DNA of 47,953 nt. Source: Candidatus Palauibacter poriticola. GTDB taxonomy: Bacteria > Gemmatimonadota > Gemmatimonadetes > Palauibacterales > Palauibacteraceae. The position numbers and the translations under genes were made by a program. The DNA lies in NCBI GenBank assembly GCA_012270965.1, contig JAAXHJ010000083.1:1-47953 (forward strand), read 5' to 3'. Under the pieces are notes generated by a model. That model was given only the letters and a program-made list of their open reading frames with translations. It was not told the DNA's origin and searched no databases. Shown one piece after another: positions 7,920 to 18,017 of the stretch (its first letter is position 1; each line of letters opens with the position of its first letter).

Positions 7920-10358
7920 TCAGACTTGCTCGCCCGCGAGGAACATCCACGTCTCGACGGCGGTGTCGGGGTTGAGGGACATGCTCTCGATCCCCTCCTC
8001 CACGAGCCAGCGCGCGAGATCGGGGTGGTCCGACGGCCCCTGTCCGCAGATCCCGATGTACTTGTCCGCCTTCGCGCAGGCGCGGATCGCCATCGAGAGC
8101 GTCGCCTTCACCGCGGCGTCGCGCTCGTCGAAAATGTCGGCGATGAGCCCGGAGTCGCGGTCGAGGCCGAGCGTGAGCTGCGTCATGTCGTTCGACCCGA
8201 TCGACATCCCGTCGAAGTGCTCGAGGAACTCGTCGGCGAGCAGGGCGTTCGAGGGAAGCTCGCACATCATGATGAGCCGCAGCCCATCCTCCCCGCGGGC
8301 GAGGCCGTTCTCCGCCAGGAGGTCGACGACGGCCCGCGCCTCGGCCACCGTGCGGACGAAGGGGACCATCACCCACACGTTGTCCAGCCCGATCCTGCGG
8401 CGAACACGCCTCAACGCCCGGCATTCGAGTTCGAACGCGGGCCGAAAACTCTCCGACACGTAGCGGGACGCACCGCGGAAGCCGAGCATCGGATTCTCCT
8501 CGTACGGCTCGTACCGCCGGCCACCGATGAGATCCGCATATTCGTTCGACTTGAAGTCGGACAGCCGCACGATGACGGGCTCGGGGGTGAAGGCGGCGGC
8601 GATCGTGGCTACCCCCTCCGCGAGTTTCTCAACGTAGAATTCGACCGGATCCGCATAACCGGCGTGCTGGACCCGGATTTCGCGCCGCAGTTCCTCCGGC
8701 AGCTTTTCGAAGTCGAGCAGGGCCTGCGGATGGACGCCGATCATGCGATTGATGATGAACTCGAGCCGGGCGAGGCCCACCCCGTGGTTCGGGATCGAGG
8801 CGAAGTCGAACGCACGGTCCGGGTTTCCCACGTTGAGCATGATCTTGACCGGGATGGGGGGCATGGCGCCAAGCCGGATCTCTCCCTCCTCAAAGTCGAG
8901 CAGCCCCTCGTAGACGTAGCCCGCGTCACCCTCGGCGCAGGACACCGTCACGTCGCCAGCCTCCGCCAGCCGCGCCGTCGCGTCTCCGCAGCCGACGACC
9001 GCGGGAATGCCGAGTTCCCGCGCGATGATCGCGGCGTGGCAGGTGCGCCCGCCGCGATTCGTAACGATGGCGGCGGACTGCTTCATCATCGGTTCCCAGT
9101 CCGGGTCCGTCATGTCCGTGACGAGCACGTCGCCGCGCCGGAAGCGCGCGATCTCCGACGCCGACCCGATGACGCGCGCCGGGCCGCCCCCGATCCGGCC
9201 GCCGATGCTGCGCCCCTCGGCCAACACCCGGCCCCGCTCCTTGAGCGTGAAGCGGGAGATCACTCCACCCGCGCGACTCTGTACCGTTTCAGGGCGCGCC
9301 TGCAGGATCCGCAACGCGCCGTCGATGCCGTCCCGGGCCCACTCGATGTCCATGGGCCGGCCGTAGTGCTCCTCGATCAGGATCGCTTGGCGAGCCAGCT
9401 CGTGCACCTCCTCGTCGGTCAGCGAGAACCGGTTTCGGTCCGCCTCCGGCACCTCGACCGTCCGCACGGACGCGGCTACGGCGCCGTCCCCGGCCGCGGT
9501 CTCCGATCCGCTCCCCGATCCAGCCTCCGGTCCGGCGTCCGGTCCAGCCCCCGAGCCGGCATAGACGAGCTTGATCGCCTTGCCCCCGAGATTCCGCCGC
9601 AGGATCGCGTGGCGACCTGCCCGCAGGGCGGTCTTGTAGACGTAGAACTCGTCCGGGTTCACACCGCCCTGCACCACCGTTTCGCCGAGACCGTACGCGC
9701 TCGTGATGAACACGACATCCCGGAAACCGGACTCCGTGTCCAGCGTGAACATCACGCCGCTCGAGCCCTTGTCCGCGCGTACCATGCGCTGGACGCCGAC
9801 GGAGAGCGCCACGTCGCGGTGCGCGAACCCCTGGTGCACCCGGTAGGCGATCGCCCGGTCGCTGAAGAGCGAGCCGTAGACGTGGTGTACCGCCCCCAGC
9901 ACCGCGCCGGCGCCGCGGACGTTGAGCAGCGTGTCCTGCTGCCCCGCGAAGGAGGCCTCGGGGAGGTCTTCGGCCGTGGCCGAGGAGCGCACGGCGACGG
10001 AAACCTCATCCGGCGCGTGGCCGGCGGCGCCGAGTTCGCGGTAAGCGGTCCCGATGCGGGCGGCGAGTTCCGGCGGAAGCGGCGTCTCGGCGATCCAACC
10101 CCGGATCTCGCGGCCCGTACGGGCAAGCGCCCCCAAGTCCTCGACGTCCAGGGCATCGAGCGACGCGTGGATGCGTTCTCCGAGCTCGCCCGAGAGGAAG
10201 TCGCGGTACGCCCGGGCCGTGATCGCAAAGCCGCCGGGGACATCGACGCCGGCGGCCGAGAGATGGGAGATCATCTCGCCGAGCGAGGCGTTCTTCCCCC
10301 CGACGGATTCGAGATCGGCGAGTCCGATCGACTCGAATGGCGCGATATACCCGGACAC
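7920..10358 (-). CDS. ppsA: Phosphoenolpyruvate synthase (pyruvate, water dikinase)
   Basis: Makes PEP from pyruvate, ATP and water in gluconeogenesis. 812 residues, family length. The ATP-grasp N-terminal domain covers about 15-370 ([30 protein letters not shown]), the swivelling phosphohistidine domain has [15 protein letters not shown] with His441, and the C-terminal PEP/pyruvate TIM barrel holds [24 protein letters not shown] and the active-site Cys in ICGQGPSD. A low-complexity Gly/Ser/Asp/Pro insert of about 30 residues lies near residues 265-300, coded by short repeats at about 9480-9560. Divergent from ppsR, 68 bp apart, the usual enzyme-regulator pairing. Confidence 0.96.
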   Translation of the reverse strand: MSGYIAPFESIGLADLESVGGKNASLGEMISHLSAAGVDVPGGFAITARAYRDFLSGELGERIHASLDALDVEDLGALARTGREIRGWIAETPLPPELAARIGTAYRELGAAGHAPDEVSVAVRSSATAEDLPEASFAGQQDTLLNVRGAGAVLGAVHHVYGSLFSDRAIAYRVHQGFAHRDVALSVGVQRMVRADKGSSGVMFTLDTESGFRDVVFITSAYGLGETVVQGGVNPDEFYVYKTALRAGRHAILRRNLGGKAIKLVYAGSGAGPDAGPEAGSGSGSETAAGDGAVAASVRTVEVPEADRNRFSLTDEEVHELARQAILIEEHYGRPMDIEWARDGIDGALRILQARPETVQSRAGGVISRFTLKERGRVLAEGRSIGGRIGGGPARVIGSASEIARFRRGDVLVTDMTDPDWEPMMKQSAAIVTNRGGRTCHAAIIARELGIPAVVGCGDATARLAEAGDVTVSCAEGDAGYVYEGLLDFEEGEIRLGAMPPIPVKIMLNVGNPDRAFDFASIPNHGVGLARLEFIINRMIGVHPQALLDFEKLPEELRREIRVQHAGYADPVEFYVEKLAEGVATIAAAFTPEPVIVRLSDFKSNEYADLIGGRRYEPYEENPMLGFRGASRYVSESFRPAFELECRALRRVRRRIGLDNVWVMVPFVRTVAEARAVVDLLAENGLARGEDGLRLIMMCELPSNALLADEFLEHFDGMSIGSNDMTQLTLGLDRDSGLIADIFDERDAAVKATLSMAIRACAKADKYIGICGQGPSDHPDLARWLVEEGIESMSLNPDTAVETWMFLAGEQV

Positions 10359-10426
10359 GGCGACTCCCGAGCCTCGCGGCCCGTGCGGTTGTGTCAGATG
10401 GATTGAAGCGGGAAAATCAGTGTACG

Positions 10427-11263
10427 ATGACCCAGCGAACGGTGTTCTTCGTCTCCGACCACTCGGGCGTCACGGCCGAGACCCTCGGCCACAGCCTGAT
10501 CGCGCAGTTCGACGCCCTCGACTTCACAAAAATCACCGTACCATTCGTCTCCACCGTCGACAAGGCGAAACGGGCCGCCGCGAACATCAACACCGCGGCG
10601 CGCGTGCAGGGGTCGCCGCCCATCGTCTTCAGCACCCTCGTGAAGGAGGACGTGCGCGCCACCGTGCGGGAGATCGTGGAGGAGACCGACGCCCTCTTCC
10701 TCGACTTCTTCGACTCCTTTCTCGGACCGCTCGAGAAGGAATTCGGCCACAAGTCGCAGCACGCCATGGGGGTTTCGCACGGCATCCAGAACTACCGGGA
10801 ATACGACCGCCGCATCGAGGCGATGAACTTCGCGCTCGCTCACGACGATGGCTCGAACCTGACGGGATACGGCCAAGCCGACCTCGTCCTGGTGGGCGTG
10901 TCGAGATCCGGGAAGACCCCGACCTGCCTCTATCTCGCACTCCAGTACGGCGTGTTCGCCGCAAACTACCCTCTCGCGGGAAGCGATCTGGAGGAGCGGC
11001 GGATTCCACCCCCTCTCTTCGACCACCGGGACAAGATCCACGGGCTCACGATCGAGCCCCGGCGCCTGCGCGAGTTGCGGCGCGCGCGCGGGATCGGCCG
11101 ACGCTACGCCTCGCCTCGCCAGGTGAGCTTCGAGACCCGCCGGGCGCAGTCGCTGTTCGAGCGCCTCGACATCCCCTTCGTCGACGCGACGCGCTGCTCG
11201 ATCGAGGAACTGGCCAGCCGCATCCTCGACGCAACCCGCCTCGAGCGGCGCACGACATCATGA
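10427..11263 (+). CDS. ppsR: Bifunctional PEP synthase regulatory kinase/phosphorylase (PpsR, DUF299)
   Basis: Controls PEP synthase by ADP-dependent phosphorylation of an active-site Thr and by phosphate-dependent reversal. 278 residues. Hallmarks: the N-terminal [15 protein letters not shown], the P-loop [16 protein letters not shown], and the C-terminal RYASPRQV with the final CSIEELA segment. ATG 10427 starts exactly at the family's normal N-terminus ([11 protein letters not shown]). Divergent from ppsA, whose product is its expected target. Confidence 0.94.
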   Translation: MTQRTVFFVSDHSGVTAETLGHSLIAQFDALDFTKITVPFVSTVDKAKRAAANINTAARVQGSPPIVFSTLVKEDVRATVREIVEETDALFLDFFDSFLGPLEKEFGHKSQHAMGVSHGIQNYREYDRRIEAMNFALAHDDGSNLTGYGQADLVLVGVSRSGKTPTCLYLALQYGVFAANYPLAGSDLEERRIPPPLFDHRDKIHGLTIEPRRLRELRRARGIGRRYASPRQVSFETRRAQSLFERLDIPFVDATRCSIEELASRILDATRLERRTTS

Positions 11264-11289
11264 TCCACTCTCCGACCGGAGGACCCGCC

Positions 11290-14200
11290 ATGCGTTATTC
11301 CCGCACCGACCCGGCTCTCGGCGCCCGCTCGGCTCCCATCGTCCGCTCGGCCCCCGTCGTCTGTTCGGCTCCCGGCATCTGTTCGGCTCCCGTCGTCCGC
11401 TCGGCTCCGGTCGGCCTGTCGGCGCTTCTCTGTGCGGCGCTTGCCGCGCCCGGGGCCGCCGCGCTCCCGCAGGAGGGCGACGCCGTGCAGGCGTGGGACG
11501 TGACCGCGCCGCTCGGCGAGACGCGGGAGGTCGACTTCACGACGGACGAGGGGACGTGGATGTCGGTCGACCTCGAACCGGGGGGGCGGTGGCTCGTGTT
11601 CGACCTCCTCGGACACATCTACCGGCTTCCGGCGGAGGGGGGCGAAGCGGAGGTGCTCACGCAGAACACCGGCGTGGCCGTCAACTACCACCCGAGCCTG
11701 TCGCCGGACGGTTCGACGATCGCCTTCATCTCGGATCGAGGCGGACAGAGCAACCTGTGGCTGATGGACGCGGACGGCTCGAACCCGCGCCCCGTGTTCG
11801 AGGACCAGGGGCTGCGCGCATGGGAGCCGGCGTGGAGTCCGGACGGAAGGTTCATCGTCGTACGGCGCGCCTCGACGCGGCGCGGCGGGGGTGGCCCGGA
11901 GCCGGGGTTGTGGATGTACTCGAGGGACGGGGGTGAGGGCGTGCAACTCCTCGGCTCGGACTATTCCGGCGCCTCGTGGCCTTCCTTCTCGCCCGACGGA
12001 GGGTCGCTCTACTTCCACTTCCGGGCCGCGCCCCCGGGGCTATGGTCCGGCCGGCTGGACATGGTGCAGGGGCACAAGCAGATCCGGCGGCTCGACCTCG
12101 AGACGGGGCGGGTGGACGAGATCACGTCCGGCGTCATGGTGCAGCAGGGGCAGACCTCGAGCGGCGGGGCGATCGCGCCGGAACCGTCTCCGGACGGGCG
12201 GTGGCTCGCCTTCGCGCGCCGCATCCCGGATGGGACGATCTCACACGGGGGGCACCGCTTCGGGCCCCGCACCGCGCTCTGGCTGCGCGATCTGGAAACG
12301 GGGGCGGAGCGCGTCCTCATGGACCCCATCGAGGTGGACATGGCGGAGGGGATGAAGGTGTCCCGCGACCTGCCGGGGTATAGCTGGGCTTCGGACTCGC
12401 GATCGATCACGGTCTCGGCGGGCGGGAAGATCCGCCGCGTGGATCTCGACGGCGCCGTGGCCACGATCCCGTTCACGGCCCGCGTGCGGCGGACGATCTC
12501 GGAGATGGCGGGGCGGCCGCAGATGGCGCTCGGCGAGACGTTCAGAGTGAAGTTCCCGCGCTGGACCGCCTCCTCGCCGGACGGGAGCCGGCTCGCCTTC
12601 CAAGCCGTGGGACGGGTATGGATCATGGATCTGCCGGATGGGACGCCCCGGCGGCTCACGCCCGACTCGTTCCAGCCGTTCGAGATGGCGCCCGCGTGGT
12701 CGCCGGATGGGCGCTCGATCGCCTTCACGAGCTGGGCGGACGCCGGCCGGGGGCACGTATGGCGCGTGTCGGCGGACGGAGGCGAGCCGGAACAGCTCAC
12801 GACGCGGGCGGGGGAATACCTCAACACCGCGTGGAGTCCGGACGGCCGGGACATCGTCGTCACCCGGGGGTCGGGGGCGACGGCCCACGGGCGGACGGTG
12901 GCGAGCAATCAGTTCTTCGACTTCGTGCGCGTGCCGGCGGAGGGCGGCGACGCGACGCTGATCACGAAGGTGGCGCGGCCCTACGCGGGCGGGCGTCCGC
13001 TCATGCCGCGGCGGCCCGTCTCGCAGGCGTTGTTCGGACCCGATGGACGGCTCTTCTATCCGGAGGCCCTGGGGCCCGGGGACGGCGAGCCGGCAGGGAC
13101 CGAGATCGCCTCCATCCGCCTCGATGGGAGCGACCGCCGGGTCCACTTCACGCTGCCGGACGCGGACGAGGCGGCGGTGTCGCCGGACGGGGCGTGGCTC
13201 GCCTTTCAGGAGGGCGACAACGTGTACCGGATGCCCTTTCCGTACGGCGGCACGGGGTCGAACATCGTTCGCATCGCCAAGCGCGACGGCCAGCTCCCGG
13301 TCACGCAGGTCAGCTTCGAGGGCGGGATCCATCCGCGCTGGCGCGACGCGAACACGCTCGAGTTCGTGAGCGGCCCGCGCTACTACGCGCACGACCCGAA
13401 CAGCGGCGAGACGGTCGAAACGCCGATCAACCTCGAACTCCCGCGCCATATCGCCCGCGGGAGCGTCGCCTTCACCGGCGCGCGAATCATCACGGTCGAG
13501 GATGGCCGGGTCATCGAGGACGGCGACATCCTCGTGCGGGACGGCCGCCTGGGCTGTATCGGCGACTGCGACACGGCCGGGGCGGACCACGTCATCGACG
13601 CCTCCGGCACCACGATCATGCCCGGCCTCATCGACATGCACGCGCACCATCACCGCGACCACGTGGGCGTGATCCCGCAGCGCAACTGGGAATCCGCCAT
13701 CTACATGGCGTACGGGGTCACGACGACGCTCGACAACTCGCAGTGGTCGTCGAACGTCTTCCCCGCCGCCGAACTCATCGAGGCGGGCGCCATGATCGGC
13801 CCGCGCACCTACAGCACGGGGGATCCCGTCTACTCCGGCGACGGGGCGCGCCAGAACGAGATCTCGAGCTACGAGGTCGCCGAACGGAACGTGGCGCGCC
13901 TCGCGTCCTGGGGCGCGGTGATGATCAAGGAATACCTCCAGCCGCGCCGCGACCAGCGGCAGTGGGTCACGGACGCGGCCCGGGTGCGCGGCCTGCGCGT
14001 GACCGCCGAGGGCGGCGACATCGAGTACAACATGGGCATGATCATGGACGGACACACCGGGTGGGAGCATCCGCTGAGCTACGTGCCGCTGTACGGCGAC
14101 GTGACGAAGTTCTTCGGCCAGTCCGAAGCCGTGTATTCCCCCACCTTCATCGTCGGCGGTCCCGGCGCCTGGAACGAGGAGTACTTCTTCCAGACGTACG

Positions 14201-14793
14201 AGGTGTGGAAGGACGAGAAGATGCGCCGCTGGCTTCCGTGGCGGATGCTCATCCCCTCCACCCGGCGCCGCATGATGCGCCCGGAGACGGACTACAGCTT
14301 CCCGCTCCTCGCTCGCGGCCTAGGCGACATCATCGAGGAAGGCGGCTGGGGAGCGATCGGCTCGCACGGCCAGCTACACGGCCTGGGCTCCCACTACGAA
14401 GTCTGGATGGCCGCGGCGGGGACCGACGAGATGACGGGGATCGAGATCGGCACGATCCACGGGGCCCACTTCCTGGGTCTCGAACACGAGACCGGGTCGC
14501 TCGCCGAGGGCAAGCTGGCGGACTTCATCATCCTCAACTCGAACCCGCTCGACGACATCCGGAACACGGCGGACATCCGGCTCGTGGTTAAGGACGGGAT
14601 CGTCTACGACGCGGACACCCTCGACGAGGTGTGGCCGGACCCGAAGCCGTTCGGCGACCACTACTGGGTGGACGAGGCTGCGTTGATGAGCGACGACCGC
14701 CCCACCGACTACTGGGACCGGCGGCGGGGAGGCGACGGCGATTCCGAACCCCGGAACCGACGTTCGGAGAAGCTGGACTCGGACCCCAGTTGA
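11290..14793 (+). CDS. Exported amidohydrolase with N-terminal PD40/TolB-like propeller
   Basis: 1167 residues. GGAGG at 11278-11282 sets the ATG at 11290. The n-region has five 6-residue repeats (RSAPIV, RSAPVV, CSAPGI and so on), then a hydrophobic signal LLCAALAAPGAAA. Residues about 45-700 contain many WSPDGR/SPDGS-type PD40 blades. The C-terminal 430 residues are an imidazolonepropionase-like amidohydrolase: H784-x-H786 in IDMHAHHHRDH, a possible carbamylated Lys in MIKEYLQ, and SHGQLHGLGSHYE before the closing LADFIILNSNPLDDIRNT. Expected to hydrolyse an amide or ring substrate outside the cytoplasm with a metal centre; propeller-amidohydrolase proteins of this kind have no settled substrate. 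Stands alone between ppsR and a small coiled-coil gene. Confidence 0.9.
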   Translation: MRYSRTDPALGARSAPIVRSAPVVCSAPGICSAPVVRSAPVGLSALLCAALAAPGAAALPQEGDAVQAWDVTAPLGETREVDFTTDEGTWMSVDLEPGGRWLVFDLLGHIYRLPAEGGEAEVLTQNTGVAVNYHPSLSPDGSTIAFISDRGGQSNLWLMDADGSNPRPVFEDQGLRAWEPAWSPDGRFIVVRRASTRRGGGGPEPGLWMYSRDGGEGVQLLGSDYSGASWPSFSPDGGSLYFHFRAAPPGLWSGRLDMVQGHKQIRRLDLETGRVDEITSGVMVQQGQTSSGGAIAPEPSPDGRWLAFARRIPDGTISHGGHRFGPRTALWLRDLETGAERVLMDPIEVDMAEGMKVSRDLPGYSWASDSRSITVSAGGKIRRVDLDGAVATIPFTARVRRTISEMAGRPQMALGETFRVKFPRWTASSPDGSRLAFQAVGRVWIMDLPDGTPRRLTPDSFQPFEMAPAWSPDGRSIAFTSWADAGRGHVWRVSADGGEPEQLTTRAGEYLNTAWSPDGRDIVVTRGSGATAHGRTVASNQFFDFVRVPAEGGDATLITKVARPYAGGRPLMPRRPVSQALFGPDGRLFYPEALGPGDGEPAGTEIASIRLDGSDRRVHFTLPDADEAAVSPDGAWLAFQEGDNVYRMPFPYGGTGSNIVRIAKRDGQLPVTQVSFEGGIHPRWRDANTLEFVSGPRYYAHDPNSGETVETPINLELPRHIARGSVAFTGARIITVEDGRVIEDGDILVRDGRLGCIGDCDTAGADHVIDASGTTIMPGLIDMHAHHHRDHVGVIPQRNWESAIYMAYGVTTTLDNSQWSSNVFPAAELIEAGAMIGPRTYSTGDPVYSGDGARQNEISSYEVAERNVARLASWGAVMIKEYLQPRRDQRQWVTDAARVRGLRVTAEGGDIEYNMGMIMDGHTGWEHPLSYVPLYGDVTKFFGQSEAVYSPTFIVGGPGAWNEEYFFQTYEVWKDEKMRRWLPWRMLIPSTRRRMMRPETDYSFPLLARGLGDIIEEGGWGAIGSHGQLHGLGSHYEVWMAAAGTDEMTGIEIGTIHGAHFLGLEHETGSLAEGKLADFIILNSNPLDDIRNTADIRLVVKDGIVYDADTLDEVWPDPKPFGDHYWVDEAALMSDDRPTDYWDRRRGGDGDSEPRNRRSEKLDSDPS
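11326..11415 (+). repeat. Five in-frame 18-bp tandem repeats in a signal peptide n-region
   Basis: Units begin at 11326, 11344, 11362, 11380 and 11398, each a variant of CGCTCGGCTCCCATCGTC, giving (R/C)SAP(I/V/G)x five times ahead of the hydrophobic core of the amidohydrolase signal peptide. Confidence 0.85.
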
Positions 14794-14888
14794 TCCCAGG
14801 TTGATGGGTATCGGGAACTTGGACACGGGAGGCCGTGGCGGGACGTAGCCGGCGGCGCGTGATTCGGTTCCGGAGGGGGTCGAACGGG

Positions 14889-15221
14889 ATGGGAGCGGAA
14901 CTCATCGGGATTCTGAGCGTGGGCGCGGCGCTGGCCGCGCTGATCGTTGGCCTTTCGCACAGGCACCACGAGGACATGAAGGGAATGCGCGGCGACTTGC
15001 GCGGCGAGATCCACGGGCTTCGCGGCGAGATCCACGGGCTTCGCGGCGAGATCCATGGGCTTCGCGGCGAGCTGCGAGAGGAGATTCACGGCGTGCGCAG
15101 CGAGGTGAGCAACCTCCGCGGAGAAGTGCACGCGTTCCGCGTGGAGATCACGGATCGGGTGGCCCGGATTGAGGCGAAAGTGTTCAACGGCGCGGCGACC
15201 GAACCCGGCAACGCGGCGTGA
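14889..15221 (+). CDS. Small membrane-anchored coiled-coil protein with heptad tandem repeat
   Basis: 110 residues. GGAGGGGG at 14872-14879 sets ATG 14889. One N-terminal membrane helix (ELIGILSVGAALAALIVGL) is followed by HRHHEDMKGMRGD and then the exact 7-residue repeat LRGEIHG three times, continuing with looser heptads (LREEIHG, VRSEVSN, LRGEVHA, FRVEITD, RVARIEA). The result is one anchored coiled coil, probably oligomeric. Proteins of this form are widespread but have no fixed function; a relation to bacterial DUF1640-like coiled-coil proteins is possible but unproven. Ends 19 bp before the convergent creatininase-like gene. Confidence 0.75.
   Translation: MGAELIGILSVGAALAALIVGLSHRHHEDMKGMRGDLRGEIHGLRGEIHGLRGEIHGLRGELREEIHGVRSEVSNLRGEVHAFRVEITDRVARIEAKVFNGAATEPGNAA
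15000..15062 (+). repeat. Three 21-bp units coding the coiled-coil heptad
   Basis: Units at 15000, 15021 and 15042 (CGCGGCGAGATCCACGGGCTT) differ at one base (CCATGG in the third). Seven codons per unit keep the heptad register, so unit gain or loss would change stalk length without changing frame. Confidence 0.85.
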
Positions 15222-15240
15222 TCACCGCGATCGCGGCGCG

Positions 15241-16104
15241 TCAGTCGCTTCCCCCGATGGCGCGGCGGATGGCGCGGGCGGTGATCCCGGCCCGGTAGTC
15301 GACGAGGCGCCGCCCGTTCTCGATCGTCCGCTCCACCGGTGAGAGATCGACGCCGTTGATGGAGAAGAGGCCGGCCTCCAGCCGCTGATCCGCCCGGATG
15401 GTGTTCGGATCGACCGTGGCCATGATGGACGAGTAGTGATAGTCGTCGTGGTACTCGTTGCGGGTCGCCACGCACTCGTCCGGCTGCTGGAATACCCCCA
15501 GTTCCTTCTTCAGATAGTCGCAACTGTAGATGTCTTCGGTATAGTATTCCGGGATGAAGTGGACGCGGACCGGACGATCCGCCCAGGCGCGGTTGAGCGC
15601 GGCGGCCACGTTCTCCATCCCGCCGACGTTCCCTCCGCTGTCCCCGATGAGGACGAGATTCTCGAACCCGTGCGCGGCGAGGCTACCCAGGACATCCGTG
15701 AGCATGGCCTCGAACGTCTCCTGCCGGACGCTGATCGTCGCGTGGTAGCGCATGTGTCCGGACGGCGGATCGATGTTCCCCTCAGGGACCAGCTTGATGA
15801 CGGGGGCGACGAGCGCGTTCCCCAGTTCGCGCGCGATCGCCTCCGCCGTGGCCCGCAGCACGACGTTGTGCTTGCCGCTGGCGAGGTAGGGGCCGTTCTG
15901 CTCGATGCCTCCGGTGCCGATGAGGGCCGTCGTCATCCCCTCGGCGAGGGCGTCGCGCACCTCCATCCACGTCATCTCTTCGATCCACACGGTGTCGAGC
16001 CGGTCAATCGGGCGCGGGGCGTCCATATCCTGAGCTTGGAGCGGCGCGGCGGCGACGGCCGCCAGGGCGAGAAGCGCGGAAGCGGCGAGGATTCTGCGGA
16101 ACAC
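15241..16104 (-). CDS. Exported creatininase-family protein with altered metal ligands
   Basis: 287 residues from a GTG at 16104 preceded by CGGGAGA; the N-terminus is a Sec signal (RILAASALLALAAVAAAPLQAQ). The creatininase fold shows as MTTALIGTGGIEQNGPYLASGKHN and the later LVLIGDSGGNVGG. In classic members these read EQHGPHLPLGTD and NGHGGN. Here the His of EQHG is Asn, the Asp of GTD is His and the His of NGHGGN is absent, so the usual two-metal site cannot form in its standard way. The consistent replacement suggests a subfamily rather than decay. Convergent with the coiled-coil gene and divergent from the amidase; substrate unknown. Confidence 0.82.
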   Translation of the reverse strand: MFRRILAASALLALAAVAAAPLQAQDMDAPRPIDRLDTVWIEEMTWMEVRDALAEGMTTALIGTGGIEQNGPYLASGKHNVVLRATAEAIARELGNALVAPVIKLVPEGNIDPPSGHMRYHATISVRQETFEAMLTDVLGSLAAHGFENLVLIGDSGGNVGGMENVAAALNRAWADRPVRVHFIPEYYTEDIYSCDYLKKELGVFQQPDECVATRNEYHDDYHYSSIMATVDPNTIRADQRLEAGLFSINGVDLSPVERTIENGRRLVDYRAGITARAIRRAIGGSD

Positions 16105-16217
16105 GGCGGTCTCCCGGGATCGAGGGCTACGGCGGACGGCGGAACATCCCTTACTATACGGCGACGGTAGCGAGAGATTCGAGGTCCGCGTCAGAGTCCC
16201 GAGAATCGGAGGATCGG

Positions 16218-18017
16218 ATGAGGTCGGTGCCCATGGCCAACGCCCGCGCGCCGAGGGACGGATTTCGGCTCGGAGGCGCGTCCCGCGGGGGCGCGTCCCG
16301 CCGGGGGGCATCTCGCCGGGGGGGCGTCCCGCCCGCAAGCGTGCTGCTGGCCGCAACCGCGGTGGCGTGCGGCGGTCCCGCGCCCGAGGCGGAGCCTTTC
16401 GACGTGGTGGAGGCGACCATCCCCGAGATGCAGGCGGCGATGGAGAGCGGACGGCTCACGTCGCGGCAGCTCGTCATGGAGCATCTGGCGCGGATCGCGC
16501 GCTACGAGTGGTGGCTCAACGCGGCGGTCTCGATCAATCCGAACGTGCTCGGGGAAGCCGAGGCGCTCGACGCGGAGCGGGCGGCGGGTAACGTGCGCGG
16601 GCCGCTGCACGGCATCCCGGTCGCGCTCAAGGACAACATTCACACGACGCATCTTCCGACGACGGGCGGATCGCTCGCCTTCGAGGGGTACTTCCCGCCG
16701 TACGAGGCGACGCTGACGACGAACCTGCGCGAGGCGGGGGCAATCATCATCGCGAAGGCGGGGCTCACGGAGTTCGCGAACTTCATGGCGGGGCCGCCGA
16801 ACCAGATGCCGGGCAACTACAACGCCCTCACCGGCTACGGCCTCAACCCCTACGACCCGCGCCGCGACCCGCGCGAAGGCCGCAACGACGGGCGTCCGGC
16901 GCTCTCCACGGGCGGCTCCAGCTCGGGGATCGGGACGGCGGCGAGCTTCTGGTCCGCGAACGTGGGGACGGACACGGGCGGGTCGATCATCAGTCCCTCG
17001 AACGCGAACATGCTCGTAGGCATTCGACCGACCCTCGCGCGCGTCAGCCGCTGGGGCGTGGCCCCGGTGACGCTGGACCACGACATGGCGGGGCCGATGG
17101 CCCGCACGGTGACCGACGCGGCCATCGTGCTCGGGGCGATGGAGGGGGCCGCGCCCGACCCGAACGATGCGGCCACGGCGCGCTGCGTGGCGCCGCCGGG
17201 TCGGGACTACACGCCGTTCCTGAACGCCGGCGGGCTGGAGGGTGCCCGGATCGGGATCCCCCGGGCCTTCTACTACGAGCCCGTAGAGATCGGAGGCGCG
17301 ACGATCGGCGGGCTGAACGGAGAGGCGGCCGCGCTCATGTCCGAGGCCATCTTGGTCCTCGAGGCGGCGGGCGCGGTGGTCGTGGACCCGGCCGAGATCC
17401 CCAGCTTCGTCGATCCGGACCCCGAGGCGAACTTCAATGCGTGGCCACTCTGCATCGGCGGGCACCAGGCGAAGGGTTCGGACGAGGGGTGTTCGGTCAA
17501 CTTCAAGTACGGCATGAAGCGCGATTTCGACGCGTGGCTCGCGTCGCTCGGGCCCTCGGCGCCGGTCGGCACGCTGACCGAGCTTCGGGAGTGGAACCTC
17601 GCGCACCGCGACGCGGGATCGATGAAGTACGAGCAGTCGCGCTACGACATCTCCGACGAAATGGACGTCGATGCGGACCGGGCGCGGAACGCGGCGGACA
17701 TGGCGAAAGACTCGCTTCTGAGCCGAACGCGGGGAATCGACGCGGTGCTGGAGGCATACGACCTCGACGCCATCTTCACCCCGGGGAGCCGGGGGGCCGC
17801 GCTCGCGGCGCGGGCGGGGTACCCGCACATCGTCGTGCCCTTCGGCTTCGTACCCAACGCACCGACGCCGGCCTTCCCCGGGGGCTTCGACGCCCGGCCC
17901 GCGCCGTTCGGGATCGGGTTCACCGGGGGAGCCTGCAGCGAGCCCCGACTCATCGAACTCGCGTACGCCTTCGAGCAGGCCACCCTCCGGCGCGTGCCGC
18001 CGGAGAGTTTTCCGTGA
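16218..18017 (+). CDS. Lipoprotein amidase (amidase-signature family)
   Basis: 599 residues. GGAGG at 16208-16212 precedes ATG 16218. A long n-region with (G)GASR repeats leads to SVLLAATAVACGG, lipobox Cys51. The amidase-signature triad is complete: Lys138 in VALKDN, cis-Ser in the GGSSSG at 234-236 and nucleophile Ser256 in GTDTGGS. It should cleave an amide such as a peptide amide or small amide outside the cytoplasm. First gene of an operon in which each gene overlaps the next by four bases (amidase, tesB, NHL lipoprotein). The substrate cannot be read from the sequence; a second amidase of the same family lies at 33264. Confidence 0.93.
   Translation: MRSVPMANARAPRDGFRLGGASRGGASRRGASRRGGVPPASVLLAATAVACGGPAPEAEPFDVVEATIPEMQAAMESGRLTSRQLVMEHLARIARYEWWLNAAVSINPNVLGEAEALDAERAAGNVRGPLHGIPVALKDNIHTTHLPTTGGSLAFEGYFPPYEATLTTNLREAGAIIIAKAGLTEFANFMAGPPNQMPGNYNALTGYGLNPYDPRRDPREGRNDGRPALSTGGSSSGIGTAASFWSANVGTDTGGSIISPSNANMLVGIRPTLARVSRWGVAPVTLDHDMAGPMARTVTDAAIVLGAMEGAAPDPNDAATARCVAPPGRDYTPFLNAGGLEGARIGIPRAFYYEPVEIGGATIGGLNGEAAALMSEAILVLEAAGAVVVDPAEIPSFVDPDPEANFNAWPLCIGGHQAKGSDEGCSVNFKYGMKRDFDAWLASLGPSAPVGTLTELREWNLAHRDAGSMKYEQSRYDISDEMDVDADRARNAADMAKDSLLSRTRGIDAVLEAYDLDAIFTPGSRGAALAARAGYPHIVVPFGFVPNAPTPAFPGGFDARPAPFGIGFTGGACSEPRLIELAYAFEQATLRRVPPESFP
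16275..16334 (+). repeat. Four in-frame 15-bp tandem repeats in the amidase signal n-region
   Basis: Units at 16275, 16290, 16305 and 16320 (GGCGCGTCCCGCGGG and variants) encode the repeated GASR(G/R) ahead of the lipoprotein signal core. Confidence 0.8.

Noticed and set aside
7620..10406. Long forward open frame of over 900 codons
   Set aside because: It is the antisense shadow of ppsA; composition is Arg/His/Asp-rich with no domain, and ppsA is unmistakable.
10054..11289. N-terminal extension of the PD40 amidohydrolase
   Set aside because: The frame is open but crosses antisense ppsA and sense ppsR; the GGAGG-supported ATG at 11290 starts a proper signal peptide.
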